The position numbers and the translations under genes were made by a program. This document shows positions 26,148-35,342 of a stretch of DNA of 64,000 nucleotides, piece after piece; the first letter of the stretch is position 1; the number at the start of each line of letters is the position of its first letter. Source of the stretch: G963662655 sp963666875. Its GTDB lineage: Bacteria > Cloacimonadota > Cloacimonadia > Cloacimonadales > JAIOQZ01. The notes beneath the pieces are model-generated. The model ran no database searches and was not told the origin of the DNA. It saw nothing but the letters and a program-made list of their open reading frames with translations. Location of the stretch: positions 1-64,000 of the forward strand of contig CAXXPU010000003.1 in assembly GCA_963666875.2 (NCBI GenBank). The letters are read 5' to 3'.

Positions 26148-26170
26148 CCTCGTATTCTCAGGGAGCAGAC

Positions 26171-26851
26171 ATGAGCTTGCATGAAAGAATTGAACAGGTA
26201 AAAAAAGAAATCGACAAAGCGGCAGCCGGGCGAATGGTCACACTGGTGGCGGTCACCAAGAACCACGATGCCGGAGCTATCCGCGAAGCGCTCGATCTGG
26301 GCATCGATGTAATCGGTGAAAATCGGGTTCAGGAAGCGGAACGAAAGCTTCCCTTACTGAAGGGCAAGTACCGCGAATTTCATTTCATCGGACACCTGCA
26401 AAGCAATAAAATCCGAAAGCTCCTTGCGCTCAAACCGACCCTGATTCACTCGATCGACAAGTATTCCACCGCCGAGAAACTGGACCAGATTCTGCAAGAG
26501 ATGGATCGCGACCAGGACGTCCTGGTCGAGGTGAACACATCCGGCGAGGACTCGAAGGAAGGCATCGAGCCAAGCGACCTGCTTCCGCTTATCCGAAAGA
26601 TGACAACCCTGAAACGGGTACATGTCCGCGGTCTGATGACGATCGCTCCTTATGCCGATGATGAGAAACGCGTTCGCGCCAGCTTTCGAATGCTTCGCGA
26701 GCTGTCCGATGCCGTGAAAGATATCCCCGGTGTCGAAATGAGACACCTTTCCATGGGAATGACCCACGATTTTACCATTGCGATCGAAGAAGGCGCCACG
26801 CTCGTGCGAATCGGCACCGCGATCTTCGGCGCAAGAAATTATACGGAGTAA
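26171..26851 (+). CDS. yggS: YggS/PROSC-type pyridoxal-phosphate homeostasis protein
   Basis: 226 residues, full length. Fold-type III alanine-racemase-like barrel that binds PLP but has no known enzymatic turnover; it buffers PLP and affects amino-acid pools. The PLP lysine is Lys30 in VAVTKNH; further signatures are GENRVQEAERK, FHFIGHLQSNKIRK, LVEVNTSGEDSKEG, VRGLMTI and the phosphate-binding SMGMTHDFTIAIEEG with VRIGTAIFG at the end. First gene of a series continuing with plsY-like, GNAT, barrel and BatA genes, spaced 0-4 bases. pdxA, another vitamin B6 gene, occurs at 57.4 kb but not in this operon. Confidence 0.93.
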   Translation: MSLHERIEQVKKEIDKAAAGRMVTLVAVTKNHDAGAIREALDLGIDVIGENRVQEAERKLPLLKGKYREFHFIGHLQSNKIRKLLALKPTLIHSIDKYSTAEKLDQILQEMDRDQDVLVEVNTSGEDSKEGIEPSDLLPLIRKMTTLKRVHVRGLMTIAPYADDEKRVRASFRMLRELSDAVKDIPGVEMRHLSMGMTHDFTIAIEEGATLVRIGTAIFGARNYTE

Positions 26852-26854
26852 TGA

Positions 26855-27502
26855 ATGACAAACGTAGTTCTGCCGATCCTGCTCATTGTCTTGTCGTACC
26901 TCTTCGGGTGCTTCTCGACGGCGAGGATCGTCGCAAAAACATTCAAGAATCTGAAAATCACCAAAGTCGGCACCGGACATCCGGACACCGCCAACATTTA
27001 TTGCAATGTGAGTAAAGTACTGGGTATTTTCGTGGGGCTCCTGGACGTGACAAAGATGTATTTCTTTCTTGTCTTTCTGTATTACGCAATGTCATTCTTG
27101 CAGCTACCGTTTGCTCATTATCGCTGGCTGCTGCTCTTCGGAGCCATGACGATTATCGGACACTGTATGCCGGTTACCAGGCGATTCAAAGGCGGAAGAG
27201 GAACCTTCACCTATCTCGGATACATCGCCTTCTTCGCGTTCTGGCCCATGGTCGTCGCATCCTTCATCGCACTCATTATTGTCTGGAAATTCAAGCAGGT
27301 GCGTTTTTCGCAATATATGGTCGTGCTATTGCCGATCCTGCTGGTGTATATTTCCAACATGTTCGTTGCAAGAAGCCACGGTTTCGTTTTTCCCAATTTC
27401 GCAATTATATCTCCCTCTCCGAACTTCGCTTACTTCTGCTTCAGCGCCATCCTGATGGGCGTCTTGAACCTGGTTCTTTCCAAACGACTCGGGGAAATCT
27501 GA
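26855..27502 (+). CDS. PlsY-like glycerol-3-phosphate acyltransferase, divergent
   Basis: 215 residues with five to seven transmembrane helices. PlsY acylates glycerol-3-phosphate from acyl-phosphate, the first step of phospholipid synthesis. The three family motifs are present but altered: SYLFGCFSTARIVAK at the N-terminus, GTGHPDTANIY where GSGNxGATN is usual, and GHCMPVTRRFKGGRGTFTY for GHxFPxFxxFKGGKG. The glycine-rich lysine loop is kept but the second motif has lost the usual Asn and Gly. It may be a paralogue with another acceptor. It starts 3 bases after yggS and is followed after 1 base by a GNAT gene. Confidence 0.72.
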   Translation: MTNVVLPILLIVLSYLFGCFSTARIVAKTFKNLKITKVGTGHPDTANIYCNVSKVLGIFVGLLDVTKMYFFLVFLYYAMSFLQLPFAHYRWLLLFGAMTIIGHCMPVTRRFKGGRGTFTYLGYIAFFAFWPMVVASFIALIIVWKFKQVRFSQYMVVLLPILLVYISNMFVARSHGFVFPNFAIISPSPNFAYFCFSAILMGVLNLVLSKRLGEI

Positions 27503-27503
27503 C

Positions 27504-28616
27504 ATGTCGATCCAGATCGTGCCGGTAACCACATCAAAGCAGCTCATGCAGTTTATCAAGCTACCGTTTCGTCTGTACAAAGACGACTCGAACTGGGTTC
27601 CGCCGCTCATCATGGATCAGAAGAACTTCTTCAACCCGAATAAGAATCCCTACTACGAGCACTCGGAAGCCCAGTTGTTCCTTGCGATGAAGGATGGGAT
27701 ACCGGTCGGACGCATCAGCGCTCAGACCAACACGCAGCACAACAAGGAACACAACGACAAGGTCGGATTTTTCGGCTTCTATGAGTCGGAGAACGACCCG
27801 GAGATTGCGAGACTCCTTCTCGATACTGCGGAGAAATGGCTGCGCAGAAAAGGCTGCGATACCGCGCGGGGGCCCATGAATTTCTCGGTCAACGACGAAT
27901 GCGGTCTTCTGATCGACGGCTTCGACACGCCGCCCTTCATTATGATGCCGCATCACCATCCGTGGTATCAGCGACTCATCACCGGCTGCGGCTACGAAAA
28001 GGTGATGGATCTGTACGCCTGGCACCTCCACGACGAAGTGATGAACGAGCGCTTGGAGAAGTTCGCCGATCGCGCGATGAAACGCGGCGGATTCACCGTA
28101 CGGGAGATAGACAGGAAAAACCTCAAGCGCGATATCGAGATGGTCTTCAAGCTTTACACCAAGGCCTGGGAATACAACTGGGGCTTCGTACCCATGACGC
28201 GCGCGGAATTCGACCATACCGTGAAAGCGCTGCTGCCGGTAGTCGATACGAGCATGGCGTTCATCGCCGAGATCGACGGCAATCCGGTGGGATTCTCCGT
28301 CGCATTGCCGGACTACAACTTCGTCCTGAAGAAGATGAACGGACGTGTCTTCCCCTTCGGCATATTCAAAGCGCTCTACTACAAGAATAAAATCCGCCGG
28401 GCGCGAATCCTTACGCTCGGAATCATCAAGGAATATCAGAAGCGCGGAATCGACGCCGTGTTTCATTACATGACCTACAAGAACGGTCAGGCGAAGGGCT
28501 ACTACGACGGCGAACTCTCCTGGATTCTGGAGACGAACACCGTGATGAATCAGGCAGCCGCCAAGCTGGGCGCAACCATCCACAAGACCTACAGGATATT
28601 CGAAAAGAGCCTATGA
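27504..28616 (+). CDS. Large GNAT-superfamily acyltransferase
   Basis: 370 residues, about double a single GNAT domain. The N-terminus (FIKLPFRLYKDDSNWVPPLI, PNKNPYYEHSEAQLFLA, IPVGRISAQ) matches the widespread FCB family of long GNAT proteins, and the C-terminal half has the acyl-CoA-binding run ILTLGIIKEYQKRGID. The central part, RGPMNFSVNDECGLLIDGFD and the aromatic/His-rich MPHHHPWYQRLI, probably lines the acceptor pocket. The substrate is unknown; adjacency to the PlsY-like gene hints at lipid or acyl chemistry, which is inference. The stop overlaps the next start by 4 bases. Confidence 0.78.
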   Translation: MSIQIVPVTTSKQLMQFIKLPFRLYKDDSNWVPPLIMDQKNFFNPNKNPYYEHSEAQLFLAMKDGIPVGRISAQTNTQHNKEHNDKVGFFGFYESENDPEIARLLLDTAEKWLRRKGCDTARGPMNFSVNDECGLLIDGFDTPPFIMMPHHHPWYQRLITGCGYEKVMDLYAWHLHDEVMNERLEKFADRAMKRGGFTVREIDRKNLKRDIEMVFKLYTKAWEYNWGFVPMTRAEFDHTVKALLPVVDTSMAFIAEIDGNPVGFSVALPDYNFVLKKMNGRVFPFGIFKALYYKNKIRRARILTLGIIKEYQKRGIDAVFHYMTYKNGQAKGYYDGELSWILETNTVMNQAAAKLGATIHKTYRIFEKSL

Positions 28617-29632
28617 AACAAACACTACTCATTCTGATCCTGCTAATTTCTACCGCCGCTTTCTGCGATGAATTCCCCGATGGAACCTACGATTTTCACA
28701 TCCCGGAACGACAGGTCTCCGGTATCGTATCCTCTTTCGGAGCTTTGAGCGTCACTTATTCGGACGAACCGGGACTCGTTTACAACAACCCCGCGCTGCT
28801 GGCATACGCGAAGCAAGGCGTTATCGGAACCGTTCTCAAAGTCGATTCGGATGAAAAAAAATCGTTCTCCGAAATGATCAAGTTCAACAGCATGTTTAAA
28901 TCGGCACGATTCGATTACCTGACCATCATCGGTGAAAGTTCCGGCTTCGCATACTACCCGCTGCATCGTGAATACCAAAACGATATATGGGAAGACGACG
29001 ACGATTTGACGCATCGTACGTACAAGGACTACAAGCTGGATACATTCCATCTCGGCGTCGGCGAGATCAAGAACAAGGTCGCTTGGGGTATCGGCATGAA
29101 ATACCACACCGGAAGCCTTACCTACCTCACGGAGACTCTCCAGGACAGCGTGTGGGTGCGCAACGATTTTACCAAGGACGATATCGACGGCTTCTCGTTC
29201 GATCTCGGGATGCTATACAATTACAACTACTTCCGGATCGGCTTCGCGCTGTACGATTTCTATTCGCACCTCTACTGGAGAAAGCACAGCAATCAGGTAT
29301 TGCAGCAACGCGCCGCGCTTGGTTTGCAGGTGGGAAACAGCGCATACAAGCTGCTCATCAGCGGACAAATGAAACTGGATAAAAAACCGGATCCGACGTA
29401 TCACATCGGGCTGGAACGCGGATTTTCCTTCAGCGAAAACGAAAAGGTGCCCAACTCTTTCTTCCTTCGCTTCGGATGCTTCAGCGAGCAGTACGACAAT
29501 GAGGACAATGTCTTCCAGAGTTGGGGTTTCGGTTACTACTACCAGATGATCCGGTTCGATTTCTCCATGCTGACTCACGGTTTCAAAGGAAACACCAGCC
29601 GCTACCAGCTCAGCATGTCAATGGGGCTGTAG
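28613..29632 (+). CDS. Outer-membrane beta-barrel protein (PorV/PorQ- or FadL-like)
   Basis: 339 residues. Signal peptide MKQTLLILILLISTAAFCDE. The mature protein starts with SSFGALSVTYSDEPGLVYNNPALLA, the region that in PorV/FadL-like barrels forms the N-terminal plug, followed by alternating strands rich in Tyr and Phe (FDYLTIIGESSGFAYYP, FRIGFALYDFYSHLYW, FGYYYQMIRFDFSML) to the C-terminal RYQLSMSMGL. Length and strand pattern fit a 12-14-strand barrel. In FCB bacteria such proteins include type IX secretion accessory barrels and lipid transporters; which applies here cannot be told. The start overlaps the GNAT stop (ATGA) and the BatA gene starts directly after the stop. Confidence 0.75.
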   Translation: MKQTLLILILLISTAAFCDEFPDGTYDFHIPERQVSGIVSSFGALSVTYSDEPGLVYNNPALLAYAKQGVIGTVLKVDSDEKKSFSEMIKFNSMFKSARFDYLTIIGESSGFAYYPLHREYQNDIWEDDDDLTHRTYKDYKLDTFHLGVGEIKNKVAWGIGMKYHTGSLTYLTETLQDSVWVRNDFTKDDIDGFSFDLGMLYNYNYFRIGFALYDFYSHLYWRKHSNQVLQQRAALGLQVGNSAYKLLISGQMKLDKKPDPTYHIGLERGFSFSENEKVPNSFFLRFGCFSEQYDNEDNVFQSWGFGYYYQMIRFDFSMLTHGFKGNTSRYQLSMSMGL

Positions 29633-31525
29633 ATGCTCCAGTTCCTGAACTCCGGATTCCTCTTTCTCGCCGCCGCGGCAGCGATCCCGATCCTGATTCA
29701 CCTCTTCGCCCGACGTCGCCCGCAGGTGATTGTGTTCAGCAGCATCCGGCACATCAAGAACAGCATGCAGAAGCAGAACCGGCGTATCAACCTGAAAAAC
29801 CTGCTGCTCCTGCTTATCCGAACGTTCATCATCCTCTTTACCGTCATGGCGCTGGCGAGGCCCACGCTGAAACTCGGTTTCCTGAAGAGCAGTACGCGAC
29901 ATCCACGTACCGCGGTCGCCATCATTCTGGACAACTCCTATTCCATGGAATATCTGGTGGATACCGGCACAGCGCTCGATATCGCGAAGAAACAAGCGCT
30001 TCAGGCCGGAAGCATGCTCAACGAAAACGATTACACCGTCCTACTGACCCTCGATTCGCAGTGGAACCGCATCAACAGCTATCTTAAGAGCGGCGGTCCG
30101 GACGAAAAACTTATACAGAGTATTGAAATTTCACCGACGATCGTCTCGCCCGAAAGCGCGATGGAACGCGCGGAAGAACAGCTCCGCGAATCGCAACTAC
30201 CCAATCGCGAGATATGGTTATTCACCGATCGGCAACTTCAGCAATACCCGGAAACGACAGAAACGCCGCTGTTCGTGATCCGCATCGGCGACTACGATTC
30301 GCAGAACAACCTGAGCTGCCAGAACGCGGAACTGCGCGTCGAGCTGGTCGATCGCTCGATCGAACACGAAATCCGGTTCGACGTGGTGAATCACTCCGCG
30401 ATGGATCAAACCGGCATCATCTGCCAGCTCAATCTCGATGGTCGAACCGCCCAGGAGCAGGCGATCGACGTAGCGTCCATGCAGACGAAGAACGCGATGT
30501 TCGAGGTCGCTCTCGAACAACCCGGCTGGCACAACGGCTTTGTATCCGTGAAAAACGAACGACTCCTCTACGACAACCGTAGCTGGTTCGCGTTTTATTA
30601 CAAACCCGATCCGGCTGTCGCGATCCTTTCCGACGCACCCGCCTTACCGCTGGCGCTGCGATCGATCCTGGACGTCTATTCGAAGAAGATCGATTTTCTG
30701 CCGGACAATATCGACACCGGAGACCTGGCGCCGTACGACGCGGTTCTCGTCTATCGCAAAGCCTGGTCGCCCCGCCTCGACTTCCTCTTGCAGGGCGCTT
30801 CCGCAAAGCTGCTCTTTATTGCCGATTCACTCATGTCCGACGACTGGAAGACTTTTACCAGTATTGAACTCACGGAGTATCACCACGGCTCCGCGCGCAC
30901 CATCGATCAGGTCAGCGCATTTCATCCGGTCACGTCCGTGTTCGATCGGGACAAGCTGCATCGCACGCAGATCGACGGCTTCTGGGAATCGCGAACGAAC
31001 GATTTTCACGGCGACATCCTCATGCAGACCGGCAATTCGCCGCTGGCAGTCTCCACCGAAGCGGGACTGTTCTGGCTGTTCGATCCAGCAGATCTCGCCA
31101 ATCCTTTCCTGCTCGATTCCGCCTTCCCGGTTTTCGCCTATCGCTGCCTGCAAGTCCAATCGACAAGCGGCATGCTGCAAAGCGACCTGCGCGTTGGAGA
31201 CCTCCTGCCGCAGAACCACCGCCAAATCCAGCAGCCGGACGGATCGCAGATACGTAGCGGAATCCTTACCCAGCCCGGTATTTATCGAGACACGGAAAAC
31301 GGCTCGCAACTCGCGGTCAATCTGCGCTACGATGAGAGCCGCTTCCAGCTCGCGCCGGAAAAGGGAAGGAACATCTTCTGGCTGAGCGAAAACTGGCAAA
31401 GCGAAATCCTGCAATCGCGCTACGGATTCGAGCTTTGGAAATACCTGCTCCTCGCGGCACTCGTGCTCTTCATCCTCGAGATGCTGCTGGTGCGCAGCAT
31501 GGAACGCTCCGGAGATACAAAATGA
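29633..31525 (+). CDS. BatA-domain/VWA-like membrane protein
   Basis: 630 residues. The N-terminus is the aerotolerance-regulator BatA domain: FLFLAAAAAIPILIHLFARR, then PQVIVFSSIRHIK and a second helix LLLLLIRTFIILFTVMALARP. A von Willebrand A-like domain follows from about 90 with DNSYSMEY, a MIDAS DxSxS motif (Asp-Asn-Ser-Tyr-Ser), to about 250. Then comes a beta-sandwich and DUF4159/glutamine-amidotransferase-like region (AILSDAPALPLALRSIL, YDAVLVYRKAW), and a C-terminal helix (YLLLAALVLFILEMLLV) just before the end. Such proteins are common in Bacteroidetes and Cloacimonadota; their role in envelope stress is suspected, not settled. Start at 29633 immediately after the previous stop; its stop overlaps the radical SAM gene by 4 bases. 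Confidence 0.85.
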   Translation: MLQFLNSGFLFLAAAAAIPILIHLFARRRPQVIVFSSIRHIKNSMQKQNRRINLKNLLLLLIRTFIILFTVMALARPTLKLGFLKSSTRHPRTAVAIILDNSYSMEYLVDTGTALDIAKKQALQAGSMLNENDYTVLLTLDSQWNRINSYLKSGGPDEKLIQSIEISPTIVSPESAMERAEEQLRESQLPNREIWLFTDRQLQQYPETTETPLFVIRIGDYDSQNNLSCQNAELRVELVDRSIEHEIRFDVVNHSAMDQTGIICQLNLDGRTAQEQAIDVASMQTKNAMFEVALEQPGWHNGFVSVKNERLLYDNRSWFAFYYKPDPAVAILSDAPALPLALRSILDVYSKKIDFLPDNIDTGDLAPYDAVLVYRKAWSPRLDFLLQGASAKLLFIADSLMSDDWKTFTSIELTEYHHGSARTIDQVSAFHPVTSVFDRDKLHRTQIDGFWESRTNDFHGDILMQTGNSPLAVSTEAGLFWLFDPADLANPFLLDSAFPVFAYRCLQVQSTSGMLQSDLRVGDLLPQNHRQIQQPDGSQIRSGILTQPGIYRDTENGSQLAVNLRYDESRFQLAPEKGRNIFWLSENWQSEILQSRYGFELWKYLLLAALVLFILEMLLVRSMERSGDTK

Positions 31526-32556
31526 TTTTGAAAGAATATATCAACGCCGTGAAGAAGACTTACACCCCATCGCGACTCGGCAACCTGATCGCGGCATTCG
31601 CCGCCTACGGCGCTTCGCTGATCTTCCGCAAGCCGATCGTGTGGGGACTCCCACCCTTTCTGATGCTCGAACCGACCAACAGTTGCAACCTGAAATGCCC
31701 CATGTGCCCGTCTGGTAACGGCACTCTGAAAAGGCCCAAAGGTTTCATGGACTTCGAGCTCTACAAGAAGATAATCGACGAAATCCAGGGAAGAACCAGC
31801 CTGATCTGTTTCTGGAACCAGGGTGAGCCTTTTTTGCATCCGCGTATCATCGACATGATCCGGTACGCCTCGGACAAAGGCATCTTCACTCAAATATCAA
31901 CCAACGCCAACATTATGCCCGACGTGGACGACCTGGTGCGCTCCGGTCTCGATTCGCTGATCGTGTCGCTGGACGGCGCGCAGCAGGAGACCTACAACCG
32001 CTACCGGGTAAACGGCGACTTCGACAAGGTAATCGAGAACGCCCGAAAGCTGATCGAGGCGAAGAAGCGCTTGAAATCAGCCACACCGGTGATCAAATGG
32101 CAATTCATCGTGATGAAGCACAACGAGCACGAGATCGATCTTATTCGCGACCTCTCGACAAACCTCGGCGTCGATCAATTGATCCTCAAGACGGTGCAGG
32201 TCTATACGAAGGACGATATTCGCGACTTCATGCCCGAGAATCCGAAATACCGGCGATACAAAGTCGATGGCGACCACTTCGAGCTGAAGCACGAGGTGAA
32301 GAACCGCTGCCGCCGCATCTGGAGCAATCCGGTGATCAACTGGGACGGCGAGATGGCGGTCTGCTGCTTCGATAAAGACGTCGATTTCCCGGTAGGCAAC
32401 GTGAAGGATCGACGCATCGCGGATATTTGGACGGGCAAGGCATTCAACCGCATGCGGCAATTGATCTTGAAAAATCGTAAGAAAATCCCGATGTGCCTGA
32501 ATTGCGGTGAAGGCGTTAAACTGAAGATCAGCGAAAACCGTGTCCAATCCGAATAA
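31522..32556 (+). CDS. Radical SAM/SPASM domain protein
   Basis: 344 residues from the ATG at 31522, chosen because GGAGAT precedes it and ATGA overlaps the previous stop. The radical SAM cluster motif is CNLKCPMC (Cys55, 59, 62), preceded by LMLEPTNS. GEPFLHPRI, ISTNANIM and VSLDGAQQETYNRYRVNG complete the barrel. The C-terminal SPASM region has CRRIWSNPVINWDGEMAVCC, FPVGNV and CLNCG, giving enough cysteines for a second cluster. The first 40 residues form an unusual helical extension (NLIAAFAAYGASLIFRKPIV). No small peptide substrate lies nearby, so a peptide-maturase role is not supported; many members of this subfamily have unknown substrates. Confidence 0.87.
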   Translation: MILKEYINAVKKTYTPSRLGNLIAAFAAYGASLIFRKPIVWGLPPFLMLEPTNSCNLKCPMCPSGNGTLKRPKGFMDFELYKKIIDEIQGRTSLICFWNQGEPFLHPRIIDMIRYASDKGIFTQISTNANIMPDVDDLVRSGLDSLIVSLDGAQQETYNRYRVNGDFDKVIENARKLIEAKKRLKSATPVIKWQFIVMKHNEHEIDLIRDLSTNLGVDQLILKTVQVYTKDDIRDFMPENPKYRRYKVDGDHFELKHEVKNRCRRIWSNPVINWDGEMAVCCFDKDVDFPVGNVKDRRIADIWTGKAFNRMRQLILKNRKKIPMCLNCGEGVKLKISENRVQSE

Positions 32557-32558
32557 CC

Positions 32559-32588
32559 TTGACGATATTCGTGTTTGTTTGGTAAAAT
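32559..32588 (+). promoter_or_regulatory. Sigma-70-type promoter for the lipoprotein-lon unit
   Basis: TTGACG (32559-32564), 18-base spacer, TAAAAT (32583-32588), 29 bases before the ATG at 32618. No heat-shock-type operator (CIRCE) is visible beside it. Confidence 0.5.
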
Positions 32589-32617
32589 AACATTAAATAC
32601 CATCCAGGAGGTTCTCG

Positions 32618-32971
32618 ATGACACGTTTAATTTACGCATTGATAATAACTTCACTAATATTTTTAGCAGGATGCGAGCTGTCAAAATATAGCAAAACCGA
32701 AGTAATCGAGTTTGTTAAATCGTACGGAGACAATTACCGCAGACTCGGCAACGAGCTGAAGAGCGAGCAGGACATTGTCACGCCGTCCGGCTCGAATTCC
32801 GAAATGAAATGGAAGCTCTCGCACAAGGGTAAAGATTTATTTCGTGTTCGAGTCATCATCCTTGTCGATGACATCGAACAGAGTGAACTCGAATTTGAAG
32901 TCGATATGCGCAACAAGACCATAACCGGGCTGAATGAACTGGCGGAGAAGGTCATGCGCAAATTCGACTGA
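32618..32971 (+). CDS. Small predicted lipoprotein, function unknown
   Basis: 117 residues. Lipoprotein signal peptide with lipobox LAGC (Cys19) after LIYALIITSLIFLAG. The mature part is a small alpha/beta domain (WKLSHKGKDLFRVRVIILVD, ELEFEVDMRNKTITGLNELA) that I cannot place. AGGAGGT precedes the start. It lies 22 bases before lon and probably shares its transcript. Confidence 0.72.
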   Translation: MTRLIYALIITSLIFLAGCELSKYSKTEVIEFVKSYGDNYRRLGNELKSEQDIVTPSGSNSEMKWKLSHKGKDLFRVRVIILVDDIEQSELEFEVDMRNKTITGLNELAEKVMRKFD

Positions 32972-32993
32972 AGCATATTGAACGGAGGATTTC

Positions 32994-35342
32994 ATGCCAC
33001 GCCTGAGACCGGGCACTGATCGCTATCTCGAATATCCAGTCATACCGCTGCGCAACGCGCTGATGGTTCCGTATGTAATCACGCCGATCCTGGTGGGTCG
33101 AGCCGGATCGCTCGATGCGCTCGAGCAAGCCTATCTCGGCGACAAGATGGTTGTCTGCGTAACGCAGAAGAACAACCTGCAAAACGAGGACGATCCACCC
33201 GCGAAAGACATGTATCGCTATGGAACCATTTGCACGGTTCTTCAGATTTTCCGCATGCCAGACGGCAATGTGCGGGCGCTGATCGAAGGGCGCCAACGGA
33301 TAACCGTCCAACGCTTCAAACGCACGAAGAAGATCATGAAAGCGCAGGTCGTCCCCGCCGGATTCATCCCCGGCAACATCGATCAAGAGCAGGAAGCGCT
33401 GGTTCGGTCGCTGAAGAAGTCGTTTCAGGAATACGTACACCTGTCGCGCACCATCCCGGAAGAATCGCTGATTCCGCTTAACGAGATCGAGAAGCCGGAA
33501 GAATTTTTCTACTACGTGCTTACCAACATCGATATCGACCTCAAGACGAAGCAATTCATCTTCGAGATCGACGATTTCCATACAGCCATTGGCGAGCTTT
33601 ACGAGCTACTGGTGAACGAGATCGAGATTCTCAAGCTCGAGAAGAATATCGACATCAAGGTCAAGGGTAAGCTCGGGAAGCTTCAGCGCGAATACTATCT
33701 GCATGAACAGCTCAAGATCATCCACAAGGAGCTGGGCATCTCCGAAGAGGAACAGGAAGACCTGCTCCGCTTCAAGCAGCTTCTGGAAGACACACCCCTG
33801 AACGAGGACGCACGAAAACACGCGCAAGAGGAAATCAAACGACTCTCGCGCCTGACGCCGCACGCACAGGAATACTCCGTCGTATATCACTATCTCACAT
33901 GGATCTTCGATCTGCCGTGGAAGAAACCGGCCCAGACGTCGATCGATATCGGAAAAGCGCGAACCATTCTCGACGAAGACCACTACGGACTCGAGAAGGT
34001 GAAGGAGCGCATCCTCGAACACCTGGCGGTGATCAAACTGGCAGGAAGCTCGAAGGGGCAGATACTCTGCTTCGTAGGGCCTCCCGGTGTGGGAAAGACA
34101 TCACTGGGCAAATCGATCGCGCGCGCCCTGGGCAGGAAATTCGTTCGGCTTTCGCTGGGCGGCGTACGGGACGAAGCCGAGATCCGCGGTCACCGCAGGA
34201 CCTACATCGGCGCGCTGCCGGGCGTCATCATCCAGAGCATGAAGAAGGCCGGCACCACCAATCCGCTGATCATGATGGACGAGGTCGATAAGATGAGTGT
34301 CGATTTCCGCGGCGATCCTTCGGCTGCATTGCTGGAAGTGCTCGACGCGGAGCAGAATCACGAGTTCCGCGACCACTACCTCGATTTCAGCTACGATCTT
34401 TCCAATGTGCTCTTCATCACCACGGCCAACCAGCTTGGACCCATCCCGAAGCCGCTGATCGACCGCATGGAAGTTATTCATATTCCGGGCTATACCCGCA
34501 TCGAGAAGCTGCATATCGCCGAACGCCATCTGGTGCCGAAGCAATTCGAACACCACAGCCTGAACGACCATCTCGACCTGCGCTTCGAGAAGAAAGCGCT
34601 ACAGGATATCATCGAGAAATACACGCGCGAGGCAGGCGTCCGCGATCTGGAGCGCAAGGTCTCGACCATCATCCGCAAGGTGATCCGAACCTATCTCGAA
34701 AAGACGTCGAAGAAAAATTTCGCGATCAAGCCGTCGAACCTCTCGACCTGGCTGGGCGTACCGCATTACCTCTATCCGGAGATAGATCGCGAGCCGCAGG
34801 TCGGCATCGTGACCGGACTCGCCTGGACAGCGCAGGGCGGCGAAATCCTTCAAGTGGAAGTCATCCGCATGTGCGGCGAAGGCAAGGTCACCCTGACCGG
34901 CAAACTAGGCGATGTGATGAAGGAATCGGCGCAGGCTGCGTTCAGTTATGCGCGTCTGCATGCCGAAGAACTTGGTATCGAATCCGATTGCCACAAGAAG
35001 TGGGATCTGCATCTGCATATCCCGGAAGGCTCCATCCCCAAGGACGGACCTTCTGCCGGCGTCACCATCACCACCGCCATCGTCTCGGCGCTTTCAGGCC
35101 TGAAGGTCGATTGCAACCTCGCCATGACAGGAGAGATTACCCTTTCCGGTAAGGTGCTGCCTATCGGCGGTTTGGAGGAGAAGCTCATCGCCGCGAAGCA
35201 AGCCGGGATCAATCGCGTGATCGTGCCGCGGAAGAACGAACCGCGCATCGGCGAGATCAAATCGGAAGTGCTCAAAGGCATGGAGATCGTCTTCGTCGAT
35301 CGGATTGAAGAGGTGCTCGAAATCGCGCTGATCCGTCCATGA
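32994..35342 (+). CDS. lon: ATP-dependent protease Lon
   Basis: 782 residues, full length LonA. N-terminal substrate domain (about 1-300, starting PVIPLRNALMVPYVITPILVG), AAA+ domain with Walker A GPPGVGKT (362-369), Walker B LIMMDEVDK and arginine-finger region, and the C-terminal serine protease domain with Ser687 in PKDGPSAGVT and Lys730 in GGLEEKLIAAK, the expected 43-residue spacing of the Ser-Lys dyad. It degrades damaged and regulatory proteins in the cytoplasm. An ACGGAGGATTTC ribosome site precedes the ATG. The stop overlaps the next small gene by 4 bases. Confidence 0.97.
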   Translation: MPRLRPGTDRYLEYPVIPLRNALMVPYVITPILVGRAGSLDALEQAYLGDKMVVCVTQKNNLQNEDDPPAKDMYRYGTICTVLQIFRMPDGNVRALIEGRQRITVQRFKRTKKIMKAQVVPAGFIPGNIDQEQEALVRSLKKSFQEYVHLSRTIPEESLIPLNEIEKPEEFFYYVLTNIDIDLKTKQFIFEIDDFHTAIGELYELLVNEIEILKLEKNIDIKVKGKLGKLQREYYLHEQLKIIHKELGISEEEQEDLLRFKQLLEDTPLNEDARKHAQEEIKRLSRLTPHAQEYSVVYHYLTWIFDLPWKKPAQTSIDIGKARTILDEDHYGLEKVKERILEHLAVIKLAGSSKGQILCFVGPPGVGKTSLGKSIARALGRKFVRLSLGGVRDEAEIRGHRRTYIGALPGVIIQSMKKAGTTNPLIMMDEVDKMSVDFRGDPSAALLEVLDAEQNHEFRDHYLDFSYDLSNVLFITTANQLGPIPKPLIDRMEVIHIPGYTRIEKLHIAERHLVPKQFEHHSLNDHLDLRFEKKALQDIIEKYTREAGVRDLERKVSTIIRKVIRTYLEKTSKKNFAIKPSNLSTWLGVPHYLYPEIDREPQVGIVTGLAWTAQGGEILQVEVIRMCGEGKVTLTGKLGDVMKESAQAAFSYARLHAEELGIESDCHKKWDLHLHIPEGSIPKDGPSAGVTITTAIVSALSGLKVDCNLAMTGEITLSGKVLPIGGLEEKLIAAKQAGINRVIVPRKNEPRIGEIKSEVLKGMEIVFVDRIEEVLEIALIRP

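Noticed and set aside
31522..32971. RiPP cluster (radical SAM plus small lipoprotein)
   Set aside because: The small gene encodes a lipobox protein with its own promoter and no precursor-like core; nothing else of a maturation system is present.
34100..35342. Second, shifted Lon domain or a frameshift in lon
   Set aside because: The single frame carries every Lon motif at normal spacing; other frames are shadows.
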